Origin: Gemmatimonadota bacterium
GTDB lineage: Bacteria; JBHIER01; G020348925
Assembly (NCBI GenBank): GCA_020348925.1
Contig: CP070758.1
Location: forward strand, 3,574,202 to 3,619,316
Length of the DNA: 45,115 nt
Reading direction: 5' to 3'
How positions within the stretch are numbered: position 1 is the stretch's first letter; the number at the start of each line of letters is the position of its first letter. The position numbers and the translations under genes were made by a program. This document shows positions 23,802 through 33,123 of this stretch, one piece after another. The notes under the pieces were generated by a model. That model saw only the letters and a list, made by a program, of their open reading frames with translations, was not told the DNA's origin and made no database searches.

Positions 23802-25901
23802 ATGAAGAGGATAATATACTTATTAGGTGCGATCCTGGTTGTGACATCTGTTTTGCAGTGTGCTCGATTCAATACGTATTATAATGCTCAACAATATTTT
23901 CAGCAAGCTGAACAGGCTCGAGAACGCTCCACGACATCTCAACTCTCCTCGTCGGAGATCGACTTGTATAACAAAGCTATCAAGAAGGCTTCGAAGGTCA
24001 TAACGTTCTATCCCAAAAGTAAGTTGGTGGACGATGCTCTTCTCTTGATGGGAAAGGCCTTTTATCGTAAGGGCGAATATTCGAAGGCACAGAGAAAATT
24101 TAACGAGCTCATTTCAAATTTTCCCGAGAGCAATTTGAGCAATGAAGCCACCTTCTGGTTGGGGAGATCATATTTCGCTAACGGTGATTATGTGAAAGCA
24201 GAAAAATCTTTGTCCGGCATTGTGACTCAAAAAAAGGCGAGGACGTGGGCCGCTGAGGCCCAATTTCTCTTGGCTGAAATGGCTTTTCTCAAACACCGTT
24301 ATAAATATGCCTTGGGGGAATACGAGAAGGTTGTGAAGGGGTTTCCCAAGAGTTCTCGAAGTGCTGAGGCTCAGTACAGGATCGGACAGTGCCTGACACT
24401 CTTGGATAGCCCCTACGAAGCCCGATTAGCCTATGATCAGGTTTTTTCCTTCGACCCACACGATACGCTCAAACTGAATGCCATGTTCAGTGTCGGGCAA
24501 TCTTTGAGAGAGGAGGGGAGGTACGATCAGGCCATTGATGTTTTTGAGGAACTTCTGAGGGACTCCCGAAACATGGACTATTATTCGGCCATTCGTCTGG
24601 AGATTGCCGAATCTGAAGCGGAAAAGGGGGCTTTGGAGGCCGCCATTTCAGAATATGAAAAAATCATAGAGGACTATCCAAAGTCCGAAAGCTCTGCCGA
24701 AGCCCAGTACAGACTCGGATTGATTTATCTTGAAATTCTCGAGGATTTCGAAAAAGCCAAGGAGCATCTCGATTCAGTGAAAATGGAATATGCCAAATCA
24801 CAATATGCGGAGCAGGCCCAGGGTATCAGTAGAAATATCGAAAAATTGACGGGCCTCTATTACAAGCTTTCACCGCCGCCGGTCGATTCGACGGTTGCTG
24901 CGTCGATACCTTCGTTGGGAGATCAAACGCTGGTGATGAGATCTGATGATGCTGCTCTTGATGAACTCGTCGACTCCATCCTGGCGAGTGTGGGTGCGCT
25001 GGAGGAGGAGGCGCAAACCGGAGTCGCGTTTCCCGGACAAATTCCAGGAACCGGGCTGGTGAATCTTCCGAGGTCTGCGACGGAGGCGCAACCCGGAGTC
25101 CCGGTACCCGGACAGGTTTCAGGACGTGAACATGTTCCGGGAACTGCATCGGACACTCCTCCGGCCACGATTGAAAATCAAGGGGCAGCTGTCGATACGG
25201 CCGAAGTCCATTTTAAATTGGCCGAACACTATTTGTTCCATTTTTTCAAAGCCGATTCGGCCTTGAAACACTATCGAACCGTGTTGGACAGATACCCCGA
25301 GAGTGATTATGGCGCGAAATCGGCGTATGCGATAGCCTGGATAACTGACATAATTCTGAACGAGGCCACGGCGGCGCAGGAAGCCTATTTGAGCACGATT
25401 GCGAATTTTCCTGGAACACCATACGATAAGGCCGCTCGAGTGGCTTTAGGAGAACGGTCGACACCTGAACAGGATTCGTCCTTGGCTCAAGAACAGTTTC
25501 TTGAGGCTGAGACAATGTTTCTGAGGGGAGGGGATGTCGATTCACTCATACGGGCCTATCAGAAAGTGATTGACGAATATCCCGAGAGTTCATATGCGCC
25601 GAAGGCGGGTTATACTATTGGCTGGATTTTAGAATATGTGGTGTCGAATCCACAGGCGGCTGAGGAGGTCTACGAGAAACTCCAGAACGAATATGGTGAT
25701 ACGGAATTCGGCGGTGAAGCAAAAATAAAACTTGGAATGGTCCAACGGGCGAAACAGCAGGAGAAACAGCCGAAAAGGAAAGAGAAAAAGGAGAAAAAAG
25801 ACGTAACACCGGAAGAATCATTGAACCTCGATGATATTGAGAGGGAATTGCTGGAGGAGGGGCCTATTATTTATACTGAAACTGATGTCACCCGTAATTA
25901 A
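23802..25901 (+). CDS. TPR-repeat lipoprotein
   Basis: 699 residues from ATG 23802; the extension to 23754 precedes the signal sequence. The start M-K-R-I-I-Y-L-L-G-A-I-L leads to S-V-L-Q-C, a near-lipobox with Q at -1, then A-R-F-N-T-Y-Y-N-A-x-x-Y-F-x-x-A-E, a signature I know from envelope TPR lipoproteins of candidate phyla. At least eight TPR-like units follow (for example D-D-A-L-L-L-M-G-K-A-F-Y and E-A-x-Y-R-I-G), then a low-complexity linker with a twice-repeated E-A-Q-x-G-V-x-x-P-G-Q (about 420-455) and more TPRs. The C terminus is Lys-rich. It probably acts as a periplasmic scaffold; no enzyme motif is present. Confidence 0.85.
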   Translation: MKRIIYLLGAILVVTSVLQCARFNTYYNAQQYFQQAEQARERSTTSQLSSSEIDLYNKAIKKASKVITFYPKSKLVDDALLLMGKAFYRKGEYSKAQRKFNELISNFPESNLSNEATFWLGRSYFANGDYVKAEKSLSGIVTQKKARTWAAEAQFLLAEMAFLKHRYKYALGEYEKVVKGFPKSSRSAEAQYRIGQCLTLLDSPYEARLAYDQVFSFDPHDTLKLNAMFSVGQSLREEGRYDQAIDVFEELLRDSRNMDYYSAIRLEIAESEAEKGALEAAISEYEKIIEDYPKSESSAEAQYRLGLIYLEILEDFEKAKEHLDSVKMEYAKSQYAEQAQGISRNIEKLTGLYYKLSPPPVDSTVAASIPSLGDQTLVMRSDDAALDELVDSILASVGALEEEAQTGVAFPGQIPGTGLVNLPRSATEAQPGVPVPGQVSGREHVPGTASDTPPATIENQGAAVDTAEVHFKLAEHYLFHFFKADSALKHYRTVLDRYPESDYGAKSAYAIAWITDIILNEATAAQEAYLSTIANFPGTPYDKAARVALGERSTPEQDSSLAQEQFLEAETMFLRGGDVDSLIRAYQKVIDEYPESSYAPKAGYTIGWILEYVVSNPQAAEEVYEKLQNEYGDTEFGGEAKIKLGMVQRAKQQEKQPKRKEKKEKKDVTPEESLNLDDIERELLEEGPIIYTETDVTRN

Positions 25902-25923
25902 AGAATGGTAGATCTGCGAACGT

Positions 25924-26730
25924 ATGCCCATCCATACCTGTCACATTCTATCCCATGAACGACTTTCAGGTGATGTGTATCGGTTGAAATTTGTTTCGGA
26001 GCCCATATGTCGTGGTGCGCAACCGGGTCAGTTCGTCCATATCCGTGCAGATGTTCAATCCGATCCTCTTCTGCCCAGGCCTTTTAGCATCCATGATATT
26101 GATCGTGAAGTGATGGGTGTTGAGATCCTTTTCCAAGTGGTAGGATCTGGAACTCGCATTCTGTCCTCGAAGCGAAAGGGAGAATCGATCGAGGTCCTCG
26201 GCCCACTGGGACGCGGGTTTGGCGTTGACCACGAGCGGAGGATATCAGTCCTCGTTGCCGGTGGGATTGGTCTTGCGCCGTTCCCATTCCTGATCAAACG
26301 CCTTCGTGAGAGTGGCCATTCGGTCTTCGTTTTAGCCGGTTGGAAAACAGTTGAAGAGATCGTCGGACTTGAGCGAATTGAGTCCTCGGGTGCTTCTGTT
26401 GACGTCGCGACAGAGGACGGGAGGCGAGGCTCTTGTGGGACTGTTACGAAACTCCTCAATACCCGGTTGAGGGCCGGAGATTTTGGTTCGGAATCGGAAA
26501 TCGGTCTCTATGCCTGTGGGCCAGGTGCGATGTTGGCCACAGTAGCTCACATGGCCCGTCAATATAATGTGCCTTGTCAGGTTTCCCTGGAAGAGAGGAT
26601 GGCCTGTGGTGTCGGAGCATGCTATGGTTGCGCAGTATTGGCGGCCGATAGAGAAAACGCTTGCCCCGAGTACAAGCTGGTCTGCAAAGACGGCCCTGTC
26701 TTTGATATGAATGAGGTTTGTCTGAAATGA
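25924..26730 (+). CDS. pyrK: Dihydroorotate dehydrogenase electron-transfer subunit
   Basis: A 268-residue flavoprotein subunit that passes electrons from the class 1B dihydroorotate dehydrogenase to NAD+ in pyrimidine synthesis. The FAD motif is R-P-F-S-I, the nucleotide-binding strand is L-V-A-G-G-I-G-L-A-P, and the 2Fe-2S ligands are C228-x4-C233-x2-C236 with C254 in Y-K-L-V-C-K-D-G-P-V-F. Its stop overlaps the pyrD start by 4 nt (ATGA), as is usual for this pair. It is the first pyr gene; the gap after the TPR gene is 22 nt. Confidence 0.95.
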   Translation: MPIHTCHILSHERLSGDVYRLKFVSEPICRGAQPGQFVHIRADVQSDPLLPRPFSIHDIDREVMGVEILFQVVGSGTRILSSKRKGESIEVLGPLGRGFGVDHERRISVLVAGGIGLAPFPFLIKRLRESGHSVFVLAGWKTVEEIVGLERIESSGASVDVATEDGRRGSCGTVTKLLNTRLRAGDFGSESEIGLYACGPGAMLATVAHMARQYNVPCQVSLEERMACGVGACYGCAVLAADRENACPEYKLVCKDGPVFDMNEVCLK

Positions 26731-27647
26731 GCGTCGATCTGTCAGTGAAAGTCAGCGCCATCCGTTTGAGGAATCCGGTGCTCGTTGCCTCCGGCACCTT
26801 TGGTTACGGTGAGGAGTATGCCGATCACATTGATGTTCGGAAGCTGGGCGGTATTGTCACCAAGTCGATTTCTCTCCATCCTCGGCCGGGGAATCCTCCG
26901 CCGCGGATTGCGGAGACCCCGTGTGGAATGCTGAATGCCATCGGATTGGCGAACGTCGGCGTTCACCGATTCATTGAGGAGAAACTGCCGTTCTTGCGAT
27001 CCCTGGATGTGCCCATTATTGTCAATATTGCCTGCAGCACCGTGAGTGAATATGCCGAAGTGGCTGCAATTCTGAGCGAGTGCGATGGTCTGGCAGGAAT
27101 TGAGATAAACATCTCCTGCCCGAATGTCGAACGCGAAGGGATGGCCTTTGGAAGTGATCCGAGCACAGCTCACACGGTTGTGGCGGCCGTGCGTCAAGCG
27201 ACACATCTCCCCGTTATCGCGAAATTGACACCGAATGTGACCGATATAGTGACCATTGCCCAAAGCGTTGTCGATGCCGGAGCTGATGCCATCTCACTCA
27301 TCAATACCCTTGTCGGGATGTCCATAGACATTAACAGTCGCAGGCCGAAGCTGGCCAACATCACCGGTGGTCTCTCCGGACCGGCCATTCGACCGGTGGC
27401 TTTGGCTCTGGTGTGGAAAATCGTTCGACTTGGGACCGTTCCGGTGATTGGAGTTGGTGGCATCACAACGACGGAGGATGCCCTCGAATTCTTTATCGCC
27501 GGCGCGACAGCCATTCAGATCGGTACAGGCAATTTTGTTGATCCCAGAACGCCGTTACGCATTATTGAGGAGTTGAAAACGTTCCTTGAGGAGGAGGGTT
27601 TGGAATCAATATCCGAGCTGATAGGGAGTCTCACAATTGAGCCTTAG
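26727..27647 (+). CDS. pyrD: Dihydroorotate dehydrogenase, class 1B catalytic subunit
   Basis: 306 residues from ATG 26727, coupled to pyrK. It oxidises dihydroorotate to orotate using FMN. The family features are L-x-N-P-V-x-V-A-S-G-T-F-G, K-S-I (flavin site), N-I-S-C-P-N-V-E with the catalytic Cys, N-T-L-V-G-M-S-I-D, G-G-L-S-G-P-A-I-R-P and G-V-G-G-I. The Cys active base and the pyrK neighbour place it in class 1B, which uses NAD+. The rlpA frame starts 11 nt before its end. Confidence 0.95.
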   Translation: MSVDLSVKVSAIRLRNPVLVASGTFGYGEEYADHIDVRKLGGIVTKSISLHPRPGNPPPRIAETPCGMLNAIGLANVGVHRFIEEKLPFLRSLDVPIIVNIACSTVSEYAEVAAILSECDGLAGIEINISCPNVEREGMAFGSDPSTAHTVVAAVRQATHLPVIAKLTPNVTDIVTIAQSVVDAGADAISLINTLVGMSIDINSRRPKLANITGGLSGPAIRPVALALVWKIVRLGTVPVIGVGGITTTEDALEFFIAGATAIQIGTGNFVDPRTPLRIIEELKTFLEEEGLESISELIGSLTIEP

Positions 27648-28053
27648 AAGAGCGGTGAGAGAAACTCTTCTTCTCTGGATTGTCGTCGGAACGGCCCTTC
27701 AGGGGTGTTCCACGACGCCGAGGTACCGTGTCGGGGGTGGAATGGACACCGTTCAGACGGGTATCGCCTCGTATTACGGGTCAAAATACCATGGGCGGAA
27801 AACCGCCAACGGCGAGGTTTTCGACATGTACGGCGTATCAGCTGCGCATAAAGACCTGCCCTTTGGGACAAGAATAGAAGTGACGAATCTGAACAATAAT
27901 AAAAAACTCATCGTCCGGATCAACGATCGTGGTCCCTTTGTCAAAGGGAGAATATTGGACCTGTCTTATGGGGCGGCAAAAGAATTGGATATGATCGAGT
28001 CGGGAACGGCACCGGTCCGGATCAAGGTGCTCGAATTAGGAGAAGGGAGATAG
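27637..28053 (+). CDS. rlpA: RlpA-like double-psi beta-barrel lipoprotein
   Basis: 138 residues from TTG 27637, overlapping pyrD by 11 nt (AGGGAG upstream); a GTG at 27655 is the alternative. A signal with a good lipobox L-Q-G-C precedes a short linker and the RlpA core: G-I-A-S-Y-Y-G-x-x-Y-H-G-R-K-T-A-N-G-E-V-F, P-F-G-T-R-I-E-V-T-N-L-x-N and V-R-I-N-D-R-G-P-F. RlpA cleaves or binds denuded peptidoglycan glycans at the outer membrane. There is no C-terminal SPOR domain, so septal targeting is unlikely. Its place inside the pyrimidine operon is odd. Confidence 0.92.
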   Translation: MSLRRAVRETLLLWIVVGTALQGCSTTPRYRVGGGMDTVQTGIASYYGSKYHGRKTANGEVFDMYGVSAAHKDLPFGTRIEVTNLNNNKKLIVRINDRGPFVKGRILDLSYGAAKELDMIESGTAPVRIKVLELGEGR

Positions 28054-28055
28054 AA

Positions 28056-28871
28056 ATGGCATCGCTATTTATAAAAAAATTGGAGCGGATTTGTCGGAAA
28101 AATGAAAGTCTTGTGTGTGTCGGGCTGGATGTGGATATGAATCGTATACCGACGTTTCTGCATGACGTGGGCGAACCCGTTCTAACCTTTAACAGGGCCA
28201 TTATTGATGCGACCCACGATCTCGTCTGCGCCTATAAACTCAATATCGCATTTTATGAAGTTTTGGGTGCCGAAGGGCTTCAGCAATTCCGAAAGACCGT
28301 TGATCATATTCCGGACGATGTTATCAAAATTGTCGACGCGAAAAGGGGCGACATCGGGAATACGGCCCGCATGTACGCAAAAAGTTGCTTCGAGTATTAT
28401 GGTGGCGACGCCGTCACTGCCAGTCCTTACCTCGGTCGTGATTCGCTTCAGCCGTTTCTCGATTATGAGGAGAAATGTACGTTTGTATTGTGTCTTACTT
28501 CAAATCCCGGATCGAAGGATTTCCAATATCTGTCGCTTGGGGGGAAAACGCTGTATCAACTCGTCGCCGAAAATGTGAACCGATGGAATGAGAAGAGGAA
28601 TTGCGGTTTGGTTGTCGGGGCCACACATCCCGAAGAACTGAAAAAGGTTCGTGAGATTGCTCCGGAGCTTCCGTTTCTCATTCCCGGGATCGGTGCGCAG
28701 GGGGGGGATGTTGGCCAAACGGTTCGGTTCGGAACGGACAAGAAGGGCGAAAGGGCCATAATTAATTCCTCCCGCGGGATCATCTACGCCTCCGCCGGGA
28801 AGGACTTTGCGGATGCGGCTCGGGCGAAAACAAAAGAACTTCGTGAGGCCATCAACACATGGAGGTCGTGA
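28056..28871 (+). CDS. pyrF: Orotidine 5'-phosphate decarboxylase, type 2
   Basis: 271 residues, starting 2 nt after the rlpA stop, with a ribosome site in GAAGGGAGATAG. The protein removes CO2 from OMP to give UMP. Landmarks: V-C-V-G-L-D-V-D near the start, Y-K-L-N-I-A-F-Y-E, the catalytic D-A-K-R-G-D-I-G-N-T and the phosphate loop P-G-I-G-A-Q-G-G-D. The D-A-K-R-G-D-I form and about 270-residue length mark the type 2 (larger) subfamily. Confidence 0.95.
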   Translation: MASLFIKKLERICRKNESLVCVGLDVDMNRIPTFLHDVGEPVLTFNRAIIDATHDLVCAYKLNIAFYEVLGAEGLQQFRKTVDHIPDDVIKIVDAKRGDIGNTARMYAKSCFEYYGGDAVTASPYLGRDSLQPFLDYEEKCTFVLCLTSNPGSKDFQYLSLGGKTLYQLVAENVNRWNEKRNCGLVVGATHPEELKKVREIAPELPFLIPGIGAQGGDVGQTVRFGTDKKGERAIINSSRGIIYASAGKDFADAARAKTKELREAINTWRS

Positions 28872-28966
28872 CCATTGCGAAACAAAAGGCAGGAGGGTCG
28901 TTCAGATGATTACGTTTTCAAGCACAGGAAGGTTATTCGAACGTTTGCAATAAGGAGGTTTTGATC

Positions 28967-29548
28967 ATGATCGCGAAAGATGAAATGCTCAATATATTCC
29001 AAGAGACGGGTGCACTTTTATCAGGCCATTTTCTTCTGACATCGGGTCTGCACAGTCCGCAGTATTTTCAGTGTGCTTTGCTCCTTCAGTATCCGCAGCA
29101 TACGATGCGGCTTTGCGGTGAACTCGCCAACGCTTTCTCCGGGAAGGAGATCGACCTCGTCATCGCTCCTGCGATCGGAGGTATTGTTGTGGCACAGGAA
29201 GTGGGACGCGTTCTGAACAAGAGATCGATATTTGCCGAGAGGGAGGGCGGCGTCATGAGCCTGCGGCGTGGATTTTCTATTCAACCCGGAGAAAAGGTGT
29301 TGGTGACGGAGGACGTTATTACGACCGGGGGTTCGGTCAAGGAAGTGATCGATCTCGTGGAGAAAAACGGTGGGGACGTCGTCGGTGTCGGCGTCATTGT
29401 CGATCGCAGCCGCGGCAAATTCACACTGGACGTCCCCTTTATCCCTCTCCTTGAAATGGACGTCGTCGTGCACCAACCCGAGGCGTGTCCCTCGTGTAAG
29501 GACGGAATCCCCATCGTGAAACCTGGCAGCAGAAAAAGGAAATCCTGA
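28967..29548 (+). CDS. pyrE: Orotate phosphoribosyltransferase
   Basis: 193 residues from ATG 28967 with AAGGAGG upstream; a TTG two codons earlier is less likely. It joins orotate to PRPP. The S-G-x-x-S-P-Q-Y-F substrate strand, P-A-I-G-G-I loop, F-A-E-R-E-G and the PRPP motif L-V-T-E-D-V-I-T-T-G-G-S are all present. It lies 95 nt after pyrF; the last gene of the pathway set in this operon. Confidence 0.95.
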   Translation: MIAKDEMLNIFQETGALLSGHFLLTSGLHSPQYFQCALLLQYPQHTMRLCGELANAFSGKEIDLVIAPAIGGIVVAQEVGRVLNKRSIFAEREGGVMSLRRGFSIQPGEKVLVTEDVITTGGSVKEVIDLVEKNGGDVVGVGVIVDRSRGKFTLDVPFIPLLEMDVVVHQPEACPSCKDGIPIVKPGSRKRKS

Positions 29549-29552
29549 TCCA

Positions 29553-31463
29553 TTGAAAATACTCCGAATTTCAGCATGTGCGGGTTTCCGCCTCTTTTTC
29601 CTCATTTGTCTCCACTCAATATCTTTTTGCGATGTGGGAGCAGATTCGTCGTCTGTGACCGTAACGACATCAAAGCCTGCCTACTATCGCTATGAAATCG
29701 TTGAAGTTACGGTCCACCTCAATTATTCAGATCAACATCTTATTGCTCCCGATACAATCTATGCGTCCGTCTCTCGAAACGGATCTGTCGTGCCCACAAT
29801 CGCTCAAATGGTCCGAGTTCCCTGTCTTTTCGGCGGTGTTGAGGGACTTTGGCACGGGTATTGGCCTATTCCCTGGAATCCGGTTTTGGGAACATATGTC
29901 GTTGAAACGGAGGTGTTCGCTTCGGATTCAACGGACACCCTTCGAGCCCGGGCGCCCTTCGAAATCATCGGAAGACCGCTACAGCCCTTGGAGCCGGGCA
30001 TGTGTGTCATGACCATAGAGTCGACGATCGATTTTCTCAAAACGCCCTTTCCCGTTCCCTTCGATGCTTCCGGTTCAGAGGAAAGTTTCCTAACGTGGGC
30101 GCGTTTTCTCGGGGCCGATGCGATCTGGTATTCGGTCGGCCAAACCATGGAAGGAGAATCCGGTGTCACCGATCAAGATCCATGGTATCCGCTCAATGTT
30201 CGGCTTTTCCCAGAGGTGGCGTTAAAAACCAAGGAAGCGGGGTTCCGTTTTGGGGGTTGGATTGGATGTTATTTTCTCTGGGGTGAAAATCTGAAGGAGC
30301 TCGACTACACGTATTCGTGGGATTACTGGAAGCCGACGGGAAAAATGTACCGACCTCACCGCGTTTCAATCACTGATGAGAAACGGCTGTCCGACATCAT
30401 TGGTTTGGTGAGGATGCTGGATGCTGATCCTCATGTCGATTACGTCGGACTGGATTACATTAGAACAGGTTTTGGTGGGTATGAGATGGTGGAAGATTTC
30501 GTGAGAGCAATGAGTGTCGGAACACCGTGTGAATGGCATGACGACTCAGTTTTTGAGAAGAGAAGGTGGCTTGCCTTGGAGATCGAGGTCGAGAAGGACT
30601 CCGGAATTGTCGAGAAGTGGCAATGGTACTGTGCGCATAGAGTGGCACAGAACATACGTACTATTGTTGAACGATCCGGTTTGAAGAAACCGTTGTGGGT
30701 CTTCCTTCTCGGCTGGAGACACGGTCAGGAGCACGGCCAGGATCCGATTATGTTCCACGATGCGGGGGCTTCATGGTGTGCGGTCATGCTCTATGAATCG
30801 AATGCGGATCACTGCCGGGAGATGAATAAGAGCTGGTCGTCATATCTTGAAAAAGGGCGGGTGAATCTTATTGTCGGAGAGTCGGTGGATTGGGAGCTGC
30901 TGCAGAGAAGCACGGAGCCTCCGGGGCCTGAGGAGTTTTATCGACGAGTGACGGAAGCGGTTGACGGTCTGTACGGGGGTGCACCGGTGGAGGGTGTTTT
31001 TTGGCACGATCTCAATCGGGGTGCCTGGGGGAAGCGGGGACCGTACCGAAGGTTGGAGTGGGCTGTAACAGGGGCCGCCTCGTTTTCCTATGTCAGATCG
31101 CAGAACGGCCGATTCCCTCTTCTCGTCTCCCTCGGAGTGCCGGATGAGATGCTATCGGGTACGACGTTTACAATGACCGTGCATTTGGAGAATAAAGGGT
31201 GTTCAGATGTCAATGATGTTGTGGTTGAACCGATCGAGATGCCGGGGATTACGTTTCTCAAGAGCGGTCCCATACCTGTGGGTACCCTTCGGTCCAACAC
31301 GGAAACGCGCCTCAATTGCCGATGCGTTTTCTCCGGGTCGGAGAATGATGGTACCCATATTATGATAGCCACGCGGACAAAATGGGCGCCAGAAACACAT
31401 CAAAATCAATACGTTAGTTTTGCGTATCTTAGGCGCGCATCTAAAAAGATATTGACAAAATAG
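29553..31463 (+). CDS. Large secreted protein with probable TIM-barrel domain, function unknown
   Basis: 636 residues from TTG 29553 (AAGGAAAT upstream), 4 nt after pyrE. A signal sequence (about 1-28) leads to an Ig-like domain with Y-R-Y-E-I-V-E-V-T-V-H-L (about 35-140), seen at the front of many secreted enzymes. A long middle part (about 160-510) has G-Y-D/V-G-L-D-Y-I-R-T-G-F-G-G-Y, W-V-F-L-L-G-W-R-H-G and V-E-G-V-F-W-H-D-L-N-R-G, the strand ends of a (beta/alpha)8 barrel of the glycoside-hydrolase-like kind. A C-terminal Ig/NEW3-like domain (about 535-630) follows. No catalytic pair could be assigned. A polysaccharide-acting enzyme is possible, given the cluster downstream, but not proven. 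Confidence 0.6.
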   Translation: MKILRISACAGFRLFFLICLHSISFCDVGADSSSVTVTTSKPAYYRYEIVEVTVHLNYSDQHLIAPDTIYASVSRNGSVVPTIAQMVRVPCLFGGVEGLWHGYWPIPWNPVLGTYVVETEVFASDSTDTLRARAPFEIIGRPLQPLEPGMCVMTIESTIDFLKTPFPVPFDASGSEESFLTWARFLGADAIWYSVGQTMEGESGVTDQDPWYPLNVRLFPEVALKTKEAGFRFGGWIGCYFLWGENLKELDYTYSWDYWKPTGKMYRPHRVSITDEKRLSDIIGLVRMLDADPHVDYVGLDYIRTGFGGYEMVEDFVRAMSVGTPCEWHDDSVFEKRRWLALEIEVEKDSGIVEKWQWYCAHRVAQNIRTIVERSGLKKPLWVFLLGWRHGQEHGQDPIMFHDAGASWCAVMLYESNADHCREMNKSWSSYLEKGRVNLIVGESVDWELLQRSTEPPGPEEFYRRVTEAVDGLYGGAPVEGVFWHDLNRGAWGKRGPYRRLEWAVTGAASFSYVRSQNGRFPLLVSLGVPDEMLSGTTFTMTVHLENKGCSDVNDVVVEPIEMPGITFLKSGPIPVGTLRSNTETRLNCRCVFSGSENDGTHIMIATRTKWAPETHQNQYVSFAYLRRASKKILTK

Positions 31464-31480
31464 AACAATTGTGGTATTTT
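31452..31480 (+). promoter_or_regulatory. Promoter of the polysaccharide cluster
   Basis: A -35 TTGACA (31452-31457), 17 nt, then a -10 TATTTT (31475-31480); start near 31487, 40 nt before ugd. The -35 lies inside the last codons of the preceding gene. No operator was recognised. Confidence 0.7.
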
Positions 31481-31526
31481 TAGCCTTTAAAATTGGTTAG
31501 TAGCCACTCAAAGTGAGGAGATAACG

Positions 31527-32828
31527 ATGAGAAAAATTTGTATGATCGGGACAGGATATGTTGGTCTCGTAACGGGAGCGTGTTTTGCTGACTTCGGCAA
31601 TTCGGTCTTATGTGTCGATGTCGATTCGGAGAAGATAGAACTGCTTAAGAATTCGGTGGTCCCGTTCTTTGAGCCGGGCTTGAAAGAGTTTATTGAACGA
31701 AATACAGCCAGACAACGACTCGGATTTTCCGACGACGTCGAATGGGGTATTCGCGAGTCAGAGGTTATTTTTATTGCGGTGGGGACACCTTCCCTCCCTG
31801 ACGGAAGCGCGGATTTATCTCAGGTTTTCTCTGTTTCGGAGAAAATTGCGGAAAACATGACCGAATACAAGGTGGTGGTCAATAAAAGTACCGTCTCCGT
31901 AGGTACGGGCGCAAAGGTGGCGGACGTCGTTCGAACGCATCAGAAAAAACCTATTCCTTTTGATGTCGTTTCAAATCCGGAGTTTTTGAGGGAAGGATCT
32001 GCTCTTGAGGACTTTATGCGACCTGACAGAGTTGTTATTGGCGCCACAAGCGATCGTGCCCTGGATATCATGTCTGAAATATACCGGCCCTTGTACTTGA
32101 TTGAAACGCCGATTATCAAGACGAACCTGGAAACGGCAGAACTGATCAAGTATGCATCGAATGCGTATTTGGCAACGAGAATTTCGTTTATTAACGAAGT
32201 AGCCAATCTCTGTGAGAAGGTTGGAGCGGATGTCAATGTTGTCGCCAAGGCCATGGGCTTGGATGGTAGAATTGGACCGAAATTCTTGCATGCGGGTGCG
32301 GGGTTTGGGGGATCATGTTTTCCCAAAGACACGCGAGCGCTGATTAAAATTGCTGAACAAGCGGGTTCGCAAATATCCATTGTGGAAGCAGCCATTGCTG
32401 TGAATCAAAATCAGAGAGAAGTCGTTTTCCAGAAGATTCAAAAAATGAATGAATCCCTTGAGGGAAAATGTATCGGCTTTCTGGGTCTCTCGTTCAAACC
32501 GAAGACCGATGACATGCGTGAAGCTCCATCGATTACGGTAATTGAAAAATTGATCCAGCACAAGGCTACGATCAAGGCGTACGATCCCGTAGCCCAGGAG
32601 AATGCGAAGAAAGTCCTGAAGGATATTGAATACTGTCAGGATCCTTACAGTGTAGCCGAACATACTGATACCCTTGTGGTTATGACTGAGTGGAATGAAT
32701 TTCGTGAACTCGATTTCCCGCGAATTAAAGAGGTCATGAATGTGCCAAAAATTGTTGACGCCAGAAACGTATACGATCCTGAAAAAATGAGGGAATTGGG
32801 CTTCGAGTACGCCGGAATCGGAAGATGA
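31527..32828 (+). CDS. ugd: UDP-glucose 6-dehydrogenase
   Basis: A 433-residue cytoplasmic enzyme making UDP-glucuronate for surface polysaccharide. The NAD site I-G-T-G-Y-V-G-L-V-T-G is at the start; V-N-K-S-T-V-S-V-G-T-G, N-P-E-F-L-R-E-G and the catalytic G-G-S-C264-F-P-K-D are all in place, with the C-terminal F-K-P-K-T-D-D-M-R-E-A-P domain. Ribosome site GTGAGGAG. GDP-mannose or UDP-sugar variants share the fold, but UDP-glucose is the usual substrate for this length and motif set. It opens the exopolysaccharide cluster. Confidence 0.94.
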   Translation: MRKICMIGTGYVGLVTGACFADFGNSVLCVDVDSEKIELLKNSVVPFFEPGLKEFIERNTARQRLGFSDDVEWGIRESEVIFIAVGTPSLPDGSADLSQVFSVSEKIAENMTEYKVVVNKSTVSVGTGAKVADVVRTHQKKPIPFDVVSNPEFLREGSALEDFMRPDRVVIGATSDRALDIMSEIYRPLYLIETPIIKTNLETAELIKYASNAYLATRISFINEVANLCEKVGADVNVVAKAMGLDGRIGPKFLHAGAGFGGSCFPKDTRALIKIAEQAGSQISIVEAAIAVNQNQREVVFQKIQKMNESLEGKCIGFLGLSFKPKTDDMREAPSITVIEKLIQHKATIKAYDPVAQENAKKVLKDIEYCQDPYSVAEHTDTLVVMTEWNEFRELDFPRIKEVMNVPKIVDARNVYDPEKMRELGFEYAGIGR

Positions 32829-33123
32829 TATCCTTTCGGCAGATAAAGGAAGCCAACGGTTCAGGCGAGGAATTGACCTCATGAGGCATTTTATACAACC
32901 GGCACGTACGTTTGCACTATGCGAAACTGAAGGTTCATCAAAGCAAACATCGCCGGTCATCGGATTGTATAGACATTTATGTCGGAAGTGAGCGGTATTC
33001 TCATCTCTGTTCGAAAATTCAGCCTGTTGGTCGACGGTTCACTCCCTTGTCGTACGCGCCAACATAGAATTCAAGGAAATGTCAGCTTTCGGGAAAAACC
33101 TTTTGTGTCGTATGGAAAGTATC

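Noticed and set aside
23492-23872. 126-codon minus-strand frame upstream of the TPR gene
   Set aside because: It overlaps the signal peptide of the TPR lipoprotein and has no family features.
30002-30286. Alternative frame inside the secreted protein gene
   Set aside because: Arg/Cys-rich shadow frame of the 29553-31463 gene with no start signal.
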